Assembly: GCA_020633655.1 (NCBI GenBank) | Contig: JACKDF010000014.1 | Location: 24,852-88,851 of the forward strand | Direction of reading: 5' to 3' | From: Deferribacteres bacterium | GTDB taxonomy: Bacteria > Zhuqueibacterota > Zhuqueibacteria > Zhuqueibacterales > Geothermadaptataceae | DNA: 64,000 bases | Part shown: piece by piece, positions 16,865 to 26,345 of the stretch | Layout: each line of letters opens with the position of its first letter | Position numbering within the stretch: position 1 is the first letter of the stretch | The notes under the pieces: model-generated | Seen by the model: only the letters and a program-made list of their open reading frames with translations | Told to the model about the DNA's origin: nothing | Databases searched by the model: none | Made by a program: the position numbers and the translations under genes

Positions 16865-19800
16865 GTGAAACGATTTCGATACATTCTATTCGTTTGTTTT
16901 TTGCAGTTTCCCATCCTTCAGCTTTCGACGCCTGCTGCAAACGCGCAAGAGCAGGAGGGAGGTATCGGGATTTATGATGTCTATGTGAACGGTTTATCCC
17001 GGTCTACTGCAACCATAAATTGGCGTAGCAACATACCGACACTCTGCCATCTGGCCTTCGGTTCAAGTTCAATCCTGGGTGATACAATACAAGTAAACGC
17101 CCAGCCTGATTCAATTTTTCAAGTGCAATTGGATAGTTTACAGGAACTGACCCTCTATTTTTATAAAATTTTGCTGCAAGACTCCTCAGGGACGCTCGTG
17201 CCTGAGTTGGTGCGCCAGTTTCGCACGCCGAATACTTCTTTGTTGTATTTTAACAATATGACCGACAAGGCGGGAACAGCCGGGCCGACAAAACGCGGTG
17301 ATACAGGCGGCCACTCCGTATGTTTCACCGATATAGATGGCGACAGTTTGCCCGACTTGTACATCACCATGGCTTTTCTCGAACCGCGCCCTGACCTCTT
17401 CTTCCACAACAGCGATGGCTCCCTATTTTTTGAAGAAGCCGCAGAACGCGGTATTGCAGATCTCGACGGCGGATCCCACGGGGCGGTCTTTTTCGATGTG
17501 GACAACGATGGCGATTACGATTTGTACAACGGTACTACGGACTCGAGTGCGGAAGACAGTGGCCGCAACCGACTTTATTTGAATGACGGCAGCGGCCATT
17601 TTACCGATGTTTCCGATTCCGTCGGCCTGCCGGATATTCACTTTGAAACCCGGGCTGTGACTGCAATGGATTACGACCGTGACGGTGACCTCGATTTGAT
17701 GAGCGTAACCGGTTACCTGGGAAATGAGGACCCTGCGAGCGACCGCAACGAATTTTATCACAACAATCTCATGGAAACCGGTGTGTTGCGTTTCGAACCC
17801 ATCGACTCCAGTTACTTCAACATTGCCCTTGCCGGCCAGGGCCTGATCGACACCGACTGGGACGGCGACGGGGATGTTGACCTCATCGCGGCAAACAGAA
17901 CCGGAAATGTGCATTTCTTCCGGAATGAAAAGAATTCCCTGGTTGCGGTTCCGTTGCAAAGTCTTGGTCTCAGTGAAGCGGACAGTGCCCGGGACGGCAT
18001 CACAACCGCGGACATCGACAACGATGGTGATCTCGATCTGTTGCTCACGGGCGACAATTACGGCATTCTTTACAAACGCATGTTAACCGGGCACTATGTC
18101 CTTAGCCAGCGATTTGACGGCACCGACGGCTACATGGGAGATTTTGCTGATTTGGATAACGACACCGATCTCGATCTCGTATTTTCCGGTGGCACCGTTG
18201 TTTATTTAAATGATGGCAATGGTGTTTTTCATCCCGGCCCTGAGATTCCAATCGACACTATTGAAGACCCGCGTGCGGTTGGATTTGCAGACATCGATCT
18301 CGATGGTGATGTGGATTTTGCTTATGCTTGCAAACGATCAAAAAACCAGCTTTTTCGCAACAAACTCAATTCCGGGAACTGGCTGAAAATTTCCTTGAAA
18401 TCCCGCTATGGCCAGGCAGGTGCGAAAGGGGCTAAGGTTCTGCTCTATTCGACGGGTTCAGGCGGAAAGTTGATTGGCCACCGTGAAGTACACAGTGTGA
18501 GTGGCTATCTGGGGCAGAACGAGCCGGTGTTGAATTTTGGACTGGCAGATAATGAACTAGTCGACATACTCGTCGTTTTTCCTGATGGATCTGTCGCGCG
18601 GCGCAACGCGGTGAAAGCCAATTCCACCATTGCCATAAACGGCCCCGATGCCGATACGGCGGCGCCCCTCGTTTATAATATTCGGGAATCCGAAATAACG
18701 CAGACTTCAGCCAATCTTTCCTTTTACACCAATGAAGCCACCTTTATTAAATTAAATTACGGTCCAAAGAATAGTTCGCTCACCTTGCAAATGGTCACAA
18801 CCAGTCCCAGCCGTTTGCATTCTTTTGCGTTAAGCAACTTGGCAGCAGGAACGGAATACGCATTCCAAATTGAAGCCCGCGATGGCAGTGGCAACGTAGC
18901 AACGCAGTCAGGGGCATTTTCCACGATTGGACCAACACCTGTATTTGGTCTTTTTGAAAAGGCAGTAACCGTTCCACAAAGCACAGAATCATTTTACCTG
19001 GCACCTCCGCGAATCGATATTCAGTTTACCGGAATTGATGGCGAAGCGCTTAATCAACAAAAAATGATAGCCGCGTTTTGGGATGGTGACAGCACTTTTC
19101 GAGTGCGATTTGTCCCGGAAGTTAGTGGAACCTGGCAATGGCTGATGTTGTCTGAAGATGCTTCTCTGAATGGGCAAACCGGGCAGTTTGTTTGCGCGAC
19201 AAAATTGCCAGAAGGGCATAGCCTGCACAACGGTTTTGTACATGTAAGTGAGATGAATCCTTACACCTTTGCTTATCAGGACGGGACCCCCTATTTTTTA
19301 ATGGGCGATACGCAGTGGTCTTTTTCGACGGATGCACTGCTCGATCTGGATTTTAAACGCTATGTGGATGTGCGTGCCGGGCAGGGTTTTAATTACATTC
19401 ACGGCGTCGCCTACCAGATTTTTCCACAGGGAAATGATAAAAATGCTGGTGGCCAGGCTTTTATCAACAACGATCCTGACAGTCTGAATCCCGGATTTTG
19501 GCAGGAATTTGATAAACGTATTGCCTATTTAAATGAAAAAGGTATTGTTGCGGGTTTCCTGGTTGCCTGGGGAGGTGACGGTTGGCAGAATTTTCAAACG
19601 CAGGAACAAGCGATACGCTTTGCAGAATATGTTGTTCACCGTTATGCCGCATACAATGTTTTCTGGATTGTTGCGGGTGAGTTCGAAGAGGCGAGTGTGG
19701 TTGGCGGTTATGCAGACATAGCGCATGCCCTCGCCAGCGCTGACCCTTACGCGCATCCGATCACGACGCATACTGTCCATTCGAGCGCAGATAGTGCAGA

Positions 19801-20698
19801 AGCACTGCCGTGGCAATCGTTTATTTATCAGCAAACCACGGATCCCGAACTCATCACGTTCGACCGAGTGCACGAAAAACCTGTCGTTAACAGTGAGTTC
19901 GGTTATGAGGGACTTCAGCCTGCCGACTCCCTGCGCATGGATGCTTGGCAGATCGTCATGCGCGGTGGCTTTCCCGTCTATGGCAACAAGGCTACCTATC
20001 ATTATTCTGCGCTCATGACAGAGGAAAATTTGTATTCCGAAGGGGCTCGTTACATGCAAAACCTGGGCGAATTTTTTGCGAAAGCTGCACAGGAAAATGT
20101 GAATTGGTGGGAGATCAGTCGATTTGATTCCCTTGAGCCGGATTTATTTCGGGCGTATATCAGTGAGGAGAAATCCTTTTATTACAGCGAAAACAAACAG
20201 GGCTTCGCATTCGAAATTCCAGATACAAAGCAGTATTGGTTGTATCAGTTTTGGTTCAATACCCGCACAGGGGAATGGATCGAGATCGATACGATCGCTG
20301 TGGATAGCACACAATTTTTTGTCCCGCCTGATAGCGCTTATGCGGCTTTTTTTCATCTCGTCAATGTCGCCGATACAGCAGTGAGTGGCGATGAGAATTT
20401 ATCATTGGAATTACGTGTTTCTCAGAACTATCCGAATCCGTTCAATGCACTAACGCAATGGCGTATTGAAATTGGACTCCCTGGGCAATTAAATATTCGT
20501 ATTTACGATACCCGGGGGAGATTAGTTAAATCGCTTTACTCTGGTGGTGTGAAGGCCGGCGCTATGAAATTAGTATGGGATGGAATAGACAAAACCGGTG
20601 GCCAGGCTGCGAACGGCGTTTATATCCTGCAGGTAAAATTTAGCAGTACTTCCGGCACGAACAAAACATTGGCAAAGCGTTTGGTTTATTTGAAATAA
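16865..20698 (+). CDS. Large secreted protein: FG-GAP/UnbV, Fn3, DUF5060 and DUF4038-like glycosidase, C-terminal sorting domain
   Basis: A 1277-residue protein starting at GTG (16865), with AAGGAAAAAGGA about 6 bases upstream and a signal peptide ending near AANAQ. Order: a degenerate Fn3-like region 35-115; FG-GAP/VCBS repeats 126-502; UnbV/ASPIC 504-594; Fn3-like 597-687; DUF5060-like 691-788; DUF4038-type (apiosidase/GH140-like) TIM barrel from about 797, containing YFLMGDTQW; C-terminal YPNPFN sorting domain 1182-1277. E939 (VAGEFEE) and E1011 (NSEFGYEG) are candidate acid/base and nucleophile. The FG-GAP block is clearly homologous to the first block of the preceding giant protein (shared DLDGGSHGAVF-type and NGTTD segments). 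The catalytic part sits after the propeller here and before it there. It is probably exported to the surface. The true substrate, likely a plant or algal polysaccharide side chain, is unknown. Confidence 0.9.
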   Translation: MKRFRYILFVCFLQFPILQLSTPAANAQEQEGGIGIYDVYVNGLSRSTATINWRSNIPTLCHLAFGSSSILGDTIQVNAQPDSIFQVQLDSLQELTLYFYKILLQDSSGTLVPELVRQFRTPNTSLLYFNNMTDKAGTAGPTKRGDTGGHSVCFTDIDGDSLPDLYITMAFLEPRPDLFFHNSDGSLFFEEAAERGIADLDGGSHGAVFFDVDNDGDYDLYNGTTDSSAEDSGRNRLYLNDGSGHFTDVSDSVGLPDIHFETRAVTAMDYDRDGDLDLMSVTGYLGNEDPASDRNEFYHNNLMETGVLRFEPIDSSYFNIALAGQGLIDTDWDGDGDVDLIAANRTGNVHFFRNEKNSLVAVPLQSLGLSEADSARDGITTADIDNDGDLDLLLTGDNYGILYKRMLTGHYVLSQRFDGTDGYMGDFADLDNDTDLDLVFSGGTVVYLNDGNGVFHPGPEIPIDTIEDPRAVGFADIDLDGDVDFAYACKRSKNQLFRNKLNSGNWLKISLKSRYGQAGAKGAKVLLYSTGSGGKLIGHREVHSVSGYLGQNEPVLNFGLADNELVDILVVFPDGSVARRNAVKANSTIAINGPDADTAAPLVYNIRESEITQTSANLSFYTNEATFIKLNYGPKNSSLTLQMVTTSPSRLHSFALSNLAAGTEYAFQIEARDGSGNVATQSGAFSTIGPTPVFGLFEKAVTVPQSTESFYLAPPRIDIQFTGIDGEALNQQKMIAAFWDGDSTFRVRFVPEVSGTWQWLMLSEDASLNGQTGQFVCATKLPEGHSLHNGFVHVSEMNPYTFAYQDGTPYFLMGDTQWSFSTDALLDLDFKRYVDVRAGQGFNYIHGVAYQIFPQGNDKNAGGQAFINNDPDSLNPGFWQEFDKRIAYLNEKGIVAGFLVAWGGDGWQNFQTQEQAIRFAEYVVHRYAAYNVFWIVAGEFEEASVVGGYADIAHALASADPYAHPITTHTVHSSADSAEALPWQSFIYQQTTDPELITFDRVHEKPVVNSEFGYEGLQPADSLRMDAWQIVMRGGFPVYGNKATYHYSALMTEENLYSEGARYMQNLGEFFAKAAQENVNWWEISRFDSLEPDLFRAYISEEKSFYYSENKQGFAFEIPDTKQYWLYQFWFNTRTGEWIEIDTIAVDSTQFFVPPDSAYAAFFHLVNVADTAVSGDENLSLELRVSQNYPNPFNALTQWRIEIGLPGQLNIRIYDTRGRLVKSLYSGGVKAGAMKLVWDGIDKTGGQAANGVYILQVKFSSTSGTNKTLAKRLVYLK

Positions 20699-20773
20699 TC
20701 TACCATTGTGCAGCATGCATTTCTCACCGACTTGTAAACTCAGACGCGACTGTCGAAAAAGGCATAAACCGGA

Positions 20774-20837
20774 CGTTGAGCCTGTCGAAACGCCCGGTTC
20801 CAGGCTCAAATTCGGGCCCTTCGGCAGGCTCAGGGCC
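20774..20837. repeat. GAGCCTGTCGAA-family inverted repeat
   Basis: GTTGAGCCTGTCGAAACG and CCTTCGGCAGGCTCAGGGCC form imperfect inverted arms (GAGCCTGTCGAA against TTCGGCAGGCTC). TTCGACAGGCTCAGG-type repeats are common intergenic elements in many bacterial genomes. It lies between the second giant gene and bshC. Confidence 0.65.
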
Positions 20838-21062
20838 GATGGAACCTTCTCTTTTCACACAGTCTTGATATGTCCGGACGGGTTTTAAAAATACTGAATG
20901 AACCCCCCTCGCACTCTTTATTCTTTCCTGTGAAATATTTCATTTAAACTGTTTGTTCGCAAGGCTGTCCATTTTGTAAAATCACGAAAGAGAAGAATGG
21001 ACAGATCAATCAATATTTTGGAAATATGGTCCCAAACGAAATCGGCTGCAGGAGTTTATCCG

Positions 21063-22679
21063 ATGAAAATAACCACCAATCAGCTTCCGGGAATGAGCAC
21101 GCTTTACAACGATTATATCGAAGATTTTTCACGGGTTGCTGCATTTTATAATCACGACTTCCGTGATGAGGATTCTTTCCTTCGACAGGTTGAGGCTGTG
21201 GAATCCCGAACTTACCCGCGCGAGGCGCTTGGCCGAATTCTTTTGCAGCAAAACAAAAAATTTGGTGCTGGCGCCAAAACGCTGGAAAATATCGATGCTC
21301 TGGCCAATAAAAATGCCAATGTAATCATAACCGGCCAGCAGACGGGCTTGTTTGGCGGTCCACTTTATGTCCTCTACAAAGCGCTTACAGCGATCAAATT
21401 GGCCGATAAACTGCAGCGCACTTGTTGTAATGGATTTGTGCCTGTTTTCTGGCTTGCAGCGGATGATTCTGATTTTGCGGAAGTAAACCATTGTCACATC
21501 ATTGACCGCAATAACACGCTCCAACGCATTGCGCTGGACATGTTTCACGATCAGAAACAACCGATGTCGTCTACCCAAATTCCGCAGGAAATGGAGAATT
21601 TAATCACCGGGTTGTCGTCTTCGTTTCACGATACAGAATTTAAAGAAGCACTGTTGGGTGAGCTGAGAAGCGCGTATAATACACGTCACTATTTCAGTGA
21701 TGCCTTTGGACACTGGTTGATGCAGTGTTTGCAGGACTTTGGACTTATCCTTGTTGATCCCTCTGATCCGGAAATCAAAAAACTGCTTACTTCACTGTAT
21801 AAACAGGAGATCGAGCAGGGCAGCCCCTCCACCCAAGCGGTGATGCAGGCCTCTTCAGACTTACAGAAAAGTGGATATCACAACCAGATTCAGATTCGTG
21901 AAGGTCGATTCAACTTGTTTTACAATCTTGAGGGTCGAACTGGACTGGAAAAACACAATGGCGAAATCACCGTTGGGGATGGACGTACTTCATTTAGTGA
22001 ACAGGAATTGCTGCGGGAATTAAAGACCCACCCGGAGAAATTTAGTCCGAATGTCGCTTTACGCGCACTGACTCAGGATACGTTGTTTCCAACAATCGCC
22101 TATGTCGCAGGGCCGGCAGAAGCGGCTTATTTCGCGCAACTCAAGGGTGTGTACGAAGCGTTCGATGTACCGATGCCGGTTATTTATCCACGGAAATCGG
22201 TCACCATAATTGAACCTGCGATTGATCGATTGCTTGACAAACACGGCCTTTCCGTCCCCGATCTCTGGCAACCGGTGGAAAGGGTGTGGAGTGAAGTCGT
22301 TCGCAGCAATGTATCCGAGGTTTTTTTCCAAAAAATACACGACCTGCAAACGGATATTCCTGGAAAATTGAACGCCCTTGTGGATGAACTCAATAAAATT
22401 GATCCAACCTTGGAAAAAATGCTTTTGAATACCACAGGCAAAATTAATGCGGCCATTGAAAATCTGGAGAAAAAAGCCATGCAGGCGGCGAGACGCAAAG
22501 AGACTCAGTTGCAGGAACAGATCAGTCGTCTGAGCGACGCGATTTATCCCCACAACAGCTTGCAGGAGCGTGTACTTAATTTCGTCCCATTCATGGTCAA
22601 ATACGGACCGTATTTTATTGAAAAGGTTTATGAAGATTTGACGATTTCCAGTTTTGATCACCAGATTATTCGAATGTGA
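21063..22679 (+). CDS. bshC: Putative cysteine ligase BshC (bacillithiol biosynthesis)
   Basis: A 538-residue protein. It adds cysteine to glucosaminyl-malate in the last step of bacillithiol synthesis. Signatures are VIITGQQTGLFGGPLYVLYK, FVPVFWLAADDSDFAEVNH, the YPRKS and EVFFQ segments, and a C-terminal coiled coil followed by PHNSLQER, all typical of BshC. The start at 21063 is chosen because GGAG lies 9 bases upstream and the length matches known BshC (about 540). An earlier in-frame ATG at 20997 would add 22 residues, has a poorer site and no family support. bshB1 follows about 210 bp downstream, with a dispersed repeat in between. A bacilliredoxin lies at 27007. Confidence 0.94.
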   Translation: MKITTNQLPGMSTLYNDYIEDFSRVAAFYNHDFRDEDSFLRQVEAVESRTYPREALGRILLQQNKKFGAGAKTLENIDALANKNANVIITGQQTGLFGGPLYVLYKALTAIKLADKLQRTCCNGFVPVFWLAADDSDFAEVNHCHIIDRNNTLQRIALDMFHDQKQPMSSTQIPQEMENLITGLSSSFHDTEFKEALLGELRSAYNTRHYFSDAFGHWLMQCLQDFGLILVDPSDPEIKKLLTSLYKQEIEQGSPSTQAVMQASSDLQKSGYHNQIQIREGRFNLFYNLEGRTGLEKHNGEITVGDGRTSFSEQELLRELKTHPEKFSPNVALRALTQDTLFPTIAYVAGPAEAAYFAQLKGVYEAFDVPMPVIYPRKSVTIIEPAIDRLLDKHGLSVPDLWQPVERVWSEVVRSNVSEVFFQKIHDLQTDIPGKLNALVDELNKIDPTLEKMLLNTTGKINAAIENLEKKAMQAARRKETQLQEQISRLSDAIYPHNSLQERVLNFVPFMVKYGPYFIEKVYEDLTISSFDHQIIRM

Positions 22680-22738
22680 TGGTTATTCAAATTCAATAAG
22701 ATAAAAGGATGAATAGTTTGTAGTGAATGCTTTAGCGG

Positions 22739-22833
22739 ACGCTGAGCTTGTCGAAGCGGAAGCGGCATTCGGTCATATGAGAACTGGGCCCCCTTCGATA
22801 AACTCAGGACATCGCTTCGACAGGCTCAGGGAC
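22739..22833. repeat. GAGCCTGTCGAA-family inverted repeat
   Basis: CGCTGAGCTTGTCGAAGCG (22740-22758) is the near reverse complement of CGCTTCGACAGGCTCAG (22813-22829). The central part holds a second CCTTCGATAAACTCAGGAC unit. It lies between bshC and bshB1, so the two genes may be transcribed across it. Confidence 0.65.
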
Positions 22834-22888
22834 CAGTTCTCTCCAAATCAAGTTAAACAGTTATACTTCTTGAAAGGAAAAAATACCG

Positions 22889-23638
22889 ATGTTCGGTTCA
22901 CCTGATTACGATGTGTGTGCGTTCGGAGCGCACCCCGATGATATTGAAATCGCTTGCGGTGGTACAATGGCAAAATTAGCCGACAAACACTACAAAGTTG
23001 CGATGATCACGTTAACCAAAGGTGAAATGGGCTCACGCGGCTCGCAGGATTTACGGGCACAGGAATTCGCTGCTGCAGCGAAAATTCTTGGTGCCAGTTT
23101 TTACAAAAGTCTGGAATTACCGGATGGACGAATTTTCAACTCCGATGAAAATCGATTAAAAATAGTTCAACAGATACGCGAGCTTCGGCCTCGTATCGTT
23201 TTTAACCATCATTGGGAAGCCCGCCATCCGGATCATCGTGAGGCGAGTGAGGTGGTGAAGGACGCGGTTTTTATGGCTGGATTAAATCAACTGGATACCG
23301 GTCAGAAACCCTGGCGACCGTACAAGGTTATCTTTTATGCCAACCGATATGAGTTTACGCCATCTTTTGTTGTGGACGTGTCTGCCTGGTTTGATAAAAA
23401 GATGGCGTCACTTTATGCCTACAGTTCACAATTCCATGATCCTCAGAAAACCCGTGCCAGCGAGCCCGAGACAGCGATCAGTCACCCGCTTTTTTTACAA
23501 AATATTGAGACAAGGGCGAGACAGTACGGCACTTATCTTGGTGTTGAATACGGCGAGCCGTTTCTCGTGCGTGAGCCTCTCAATATCGAAGACCCAGTCA
23601 CATTATTTGACGAGCGCAATTGGGTGGCTATTCCCTGA
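22889..23638 (+). CDS. bshB1: N-acetyl-alpha-D-glucosaminyl L-malate deacetylase BshB1 (bacillithiol biosynthesis)
   Basis: A 249-residue PIG-L/LmbE family zinc deacetylase. The metal motif AHPDD lies near residue 14 and the second histidine site is HPDHREAS. The GEMGSRGSQDLRAQEF segment and the C-terminal YGTYLGVEYGEPF end are hallmarks of the BshB1 subgroup. The enzyme deacetylates GlcNAc-malate to GlcN-malate, the second step of bacillithiol synthesis. The start has AAAGGA 10 bases upstream. It follows bshC in the same direction. bshA, the glycosyltransferase, is not in this window. The next gene, arsM-like, converges on it with a 34-bp gap. Confidence 0.93.
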   Translation: MFGSPDYDVCAFGAHPDDIEIACGGTMAKLADKHYKVAMITLTKGEMGSRGSQDLRAQEFAAAAKILGASFYKSLELPDGRIFNSDENRLKIVQQIRELRPRIVFNHHWEARHPDHREASEVVKDAVFMAGLNQLDTGQKPWRPYKVIFYANRYEFTPSFVVDVSAWFDKKMASLYAYSSQFHDPQKTRASEPETAISHPLFLQNIETRARQYGTYLGVEYGEPFLVREPLNIEDPVTLFDERNWVAIP

Positions 23639-23672
23639 ATTATGAGCCTGAAAGTTACGCACTTTTACGGGA

Positions 23673-24461
23673 TTACTTTGCCGGTTTAATCGCCTGAATG
23701 CTCGATGAAACCAGGTAATCATGCACGTTGCTGCCCGGCACCCATTCCTTAATAAATTCTTTGCTCGCCTCGTTGGGGCGAATCTGGATAGCGGTAAATC
23801 CAGCGTTCCTGAGCATGGTTTCTAATTCGCCGAGCAAAGGTGCTCCTGCCATGCAAGCCGAATAAAGTTCCATATTTTCCCGGGCATCTGCCGGGAGTTC
23901 CGCTGTTGCAACAATATCCGAAATAGCCAGCCGGCCACCGGGTTTGAGAACACGCCATGCTTCGCTGTATACTTGCGGTTTGTCGGGGGAAAGGTTGATC
24001 ACACAGTTCGACATCACTACATCCATCGAGTTATCGGCTACCGGAAGATGCTCGATTTCACCCAGGCGAAAGGTGACATTTCCAATTCCCATTTTTTCTG
24101 CATTTTCACGTGATTTGGCAATCATTTCCGGCGTCATGTCGACACCAATTGCTTGCCCGCTTTCGCCGACCGATTTTCCTGCTAAAAAGCAATCGAATCC
24201 TCCACCGCTGCCGAGATCAACGACTTTTTCTCCCGGCTTCAAGGAGGCAATCGCCTGTGGATTGCCACAGCCAAGCCCCATGTTTGCGCCTTCGGGCACT
24301 GCATCAACTTCTTCCTGTGAATAACCCAATCCACGGGAAATTTCTTTAAAATCCGGAACGGTTTGATCGCCACAGCAACAGCTGCGGCCATTTGTTTCTG
24401 CTATATCTGCATAATTTTTGCGCACGACATTGAGAATGCGTTGTTTCTTTTCCTGGGACAT
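23673..24461 (-). CDS. arsM: Arsenite methyltransferase
   Basis: A 262-residue SAM-dependent methyltransferase. The N terminus carries a Cys cluster (RSCCCGD) and GYS-EE-DAVPEGANMGLGCGNP, the hallmark of ArsM proteins, whose cysteines bind As(III). Motif I is VVDLGSGGGFDCFLA. The downstream Cys lies in SNCVINLSPDK. A YSACMAGA segment supplies another conserved Cys. The enzyme methylates arsenite to mono-, di- and trimethyl arsenicals in the cytoplasm, using a thiol as reductant. Bacillithiol, encoded next door, could be that thiol; this is an inference from proximity. The start has GGAG upstream. No ArsR gene lies beside it. Confidence 0.93.
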   Translation of the reverse strand: MSQEKKQRILNVVRKNYADIAETNGRSCCCGDQTVPDFKEISRGLGYSQEEVDAVPEGANMGLGCGNPQAIASLKPGEKVVDLGSGGGFDCFLAGKSVGESGQAIGVDMTPEMIAKSRENAEKMGIGNVTFRLGEIEHLPVADNSMDVVMSNCVINLSPDKPQVYSEAWRVLKPGGRLAISDIVATAELPADARENMELYSACMAGAPLLGELETMLRNAGFTAIQIRPNEASKEFIKEWVPGSNVHDYLVSSSIQAIKPAK

Positions 24462-24604
24462 ATTTTTACTCCGTATGTTTGAATTTGATTTTTACTATAC
24501 GACGTGTAAGATGCAAAAAGACGCATAAAAGGCATTTGTTTGTTTTAAAAAATTTATCCACTTATTGCACGAATCTACACTCATTTTTTAAATCAATTAA
24601 ACTT

Positions 24605-24785
24605 AGCCTGCTTTATTCATGCAATGCGCAAAGTACACGATGGGGGCTGTGTCAAATCATGTAACGCGACATTCATGTCGTTCATTTTTGAGGCTAAGCT
24701 TTCGACATAAATGTCGAATTACGGTCAATAAATCATATTTTGACTCAGCCCCAAAGCGAGGTGTTTATGAATAAAGCTGTTAGTT
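24605..24785. repeat. MITE-like element, copy 2
   Basis: A 181-bp relative of 5727-5905. The left end (AGCCTGCTTTATTCATGC) matches the reverse complement of copy 1's right end almost base for base, including the spacer up to ACGATGGGGGCTG-GTCAAA. The core repeats GTAACGCGACATTCATGTCG. The right end, TTTTGACTCAGCCCC with ATGAATAAAGC beyond, is more worn. It occupies the middle of the 24462-24904 gap; the rest of that gap shows no gene. Confidence 0.75.
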
Positions 24786-24904
24786 GAAAAAGTAGCTACT
24801 CGCTATACTGGTGTAATTTGTGGATAATTTCCATTTTGTACAACAGATAAGAAGGGGAAAACAAGTGTAAAAATCAACAATTCCATGATTAATAAAAGAC
24901 TACC

Positions 24905-26284
24905 TTAATCAAGGTTGAATTTTCGCAACCTGTAGCGCAATGTTTCGCGGGAGAGGTGAAGCAGGCGTGCAGCTTTTGCTTTATTGCCGGCAGCCATTTC
25001 CATACTTTTTTGCAGGAGCGCTTTTTCCACAGCTTCCAATGAGATTCCCGATTCCGGTATGCTTACGGACATTGTGCCATTTTCCTGTTGCAAATGAAAG
25101 CCTCCATGTTGCTGTTGCCTGCGACCGAGTTGCAGAAATCCCGTTGTTATCTCGCCTTGTTGTCCAAGGAGTACCGCCCTTTCGATGGCGTTTTTTAACT
25201 CACGCACATTTCCCGGCCAGGGGTAGCTTAACAGCAGTGCCTTCGCGTCATTTGAAAAACCGGTTATTTGGCAACCATGCTCATCGTTGAATTTGTTGCG
25301 AAAATGGTCTGCTATAAGTAATAAGTCGTTTCCCCGTTCCCGCAATGGCGGAAGATAAAGAGATAAAACATGCAGGCGAAAATAGAGGTCTTCGCGAAAG
25401 TGGCCGTCTTCCACGGCTTTCTCAACATCCCGGTTGGTGGCTGCCATGATGCGCATACTCACACGAATATCCTCGGTGCCACCCAGGCGGCGAAAGACTT
25501 TTTCTTCCAATGCTTTGACCAGTTTTACCTGCAAACGAACATTCAGATCGCCAATTTCATCAAGGAAAAAAGTTCCACCATCGGCAAGTTCCAGAAGCCC
25601 TTTTTTCATGCGTTGCGCATCGGTGAAAGCGCCTTTTTCATAGCCAAAAAGCTCAGATTCCAATAAATGATCCGGCAATGCGGCACAGTTTATCTCCACA
25701 AAAGGTTGATCCGCGTTGCGGCTGTTCTCATGGATGGCCCGAGCGATGAGTTCCTTCCCGGTACCGCTTTCGCCACGAATAAAGACTGTGGCCATTTCGC
25801 TTTGTGCGATTCGCTCCACCCATTGAAAAACTTTCTGCATGGAAACATCTTTTCCAATGATGTTGTTAAATGCAGGTTTTTTTGGAGGGGAAATCGGGGT
25901 ATTGATGAGTTTAAAAACCAGGCGTTTGAACAATCGAAGATCATCCTGCCGGCGCATGATGTGCTGAAGTCCATGGTCGCGGTAAAAATTGAGCGAATCA
26001 TCATTAATGGTGTCCGTCAGGACGATGATTTGTTGAGGATTGTCCGCTTGCACCACGTTTGTGAGGGAACGAACAAATCGGATTTCATCCGCTATTTGCG
26101 GCACTAATACGATCGCCAGATTGATATCATTTTGTTTGCAAAAAAGTTCGCAGTCATCGGCATTATCGAAAGTAACAATTTCAAATCCTTCAATAAAAAG
26201 TTCCTGAGCGATGAAATAGGAGTAGGATTTTTCGGGATCGATGACCGCGATAGTTTGCTGAGAATTTTGCGTTAAGATATCCAT
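24905..26284 (-). CDS. Sigma-54-dependent transcriptional activator with a degenerate receiver
   Basis: A 459-residue enhancer-binding protein. Residues 1-130 have a receiver-like fold, but the phospho-acceptor position reads LAIVLVP, without Asp, so phosphorylation control is unlikely. The AAA+ domain (140-380) has Walker A GESGTGKE (171-178), the sigma-54 contact loop as GAFTDA (218-223, where GAFTGA is usual), Walker B FLDEIG (240-245), and R-finger region FREDLYFRL. A Fis-type HTH occupies roughly 415-457. It activates sigma-54 promoters, probably in response to an unknown partner or its level. It lies 61 bp downstream of the Rrf2 gene in the same direction, so it may be co-transcribed with it. 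No target promoter was identified nearby. Confidence 0.92.
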   Translation of the reverse strand: MDILTQNSQQTIAVIDPEKSYSYFIAQELFIEGFEIVTFDNADDCELFCKQNDINLAIVLVPQIADEIRFVRSLTNVVQADNPQQIIVLTDTINDDSLNFYRDHGLQHIMRRQDDLRLFKRLVFKLINTPISPPKKPAFNNIIGKDVSMQKVFQWVERIAQSEMATVFIRGESGTGKELIARAIHENSRNADQPFVEINCAALPDHLLESELFGYEKGAFTDAQRMKKGLLELADGGTFFLDEIGDLNVRLQVKLVKALEEKVFRRLGGTEDIRVSMRIMAATNRDVEKAVEDGHFREDLYFRLHVLSLYLPPLRERGNDLLLIADHFRNKFNDEHGCQITGFSNDAKALLLSYPWPGNVRELKNAIERAVLLGQQGEITTGFLQLGRRQQQHGGFHLQQENGTMSVSIPESGISLEAVEKALLQKSMEMAAGNKAKAARLLHLSRETLRYRLRKFNLD

Positions 26285-26345
26285 AATATGAGGATATCGT
26301 CATTTAACGGGAAATTGTGCAGAGAATATAAATAGGAAAGTGGAA

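Noticed and set aside
22059..22661. 200-codon antisense frame inside bshC
   Set aside because: Lies fully within bshC and has no recognisable motif.
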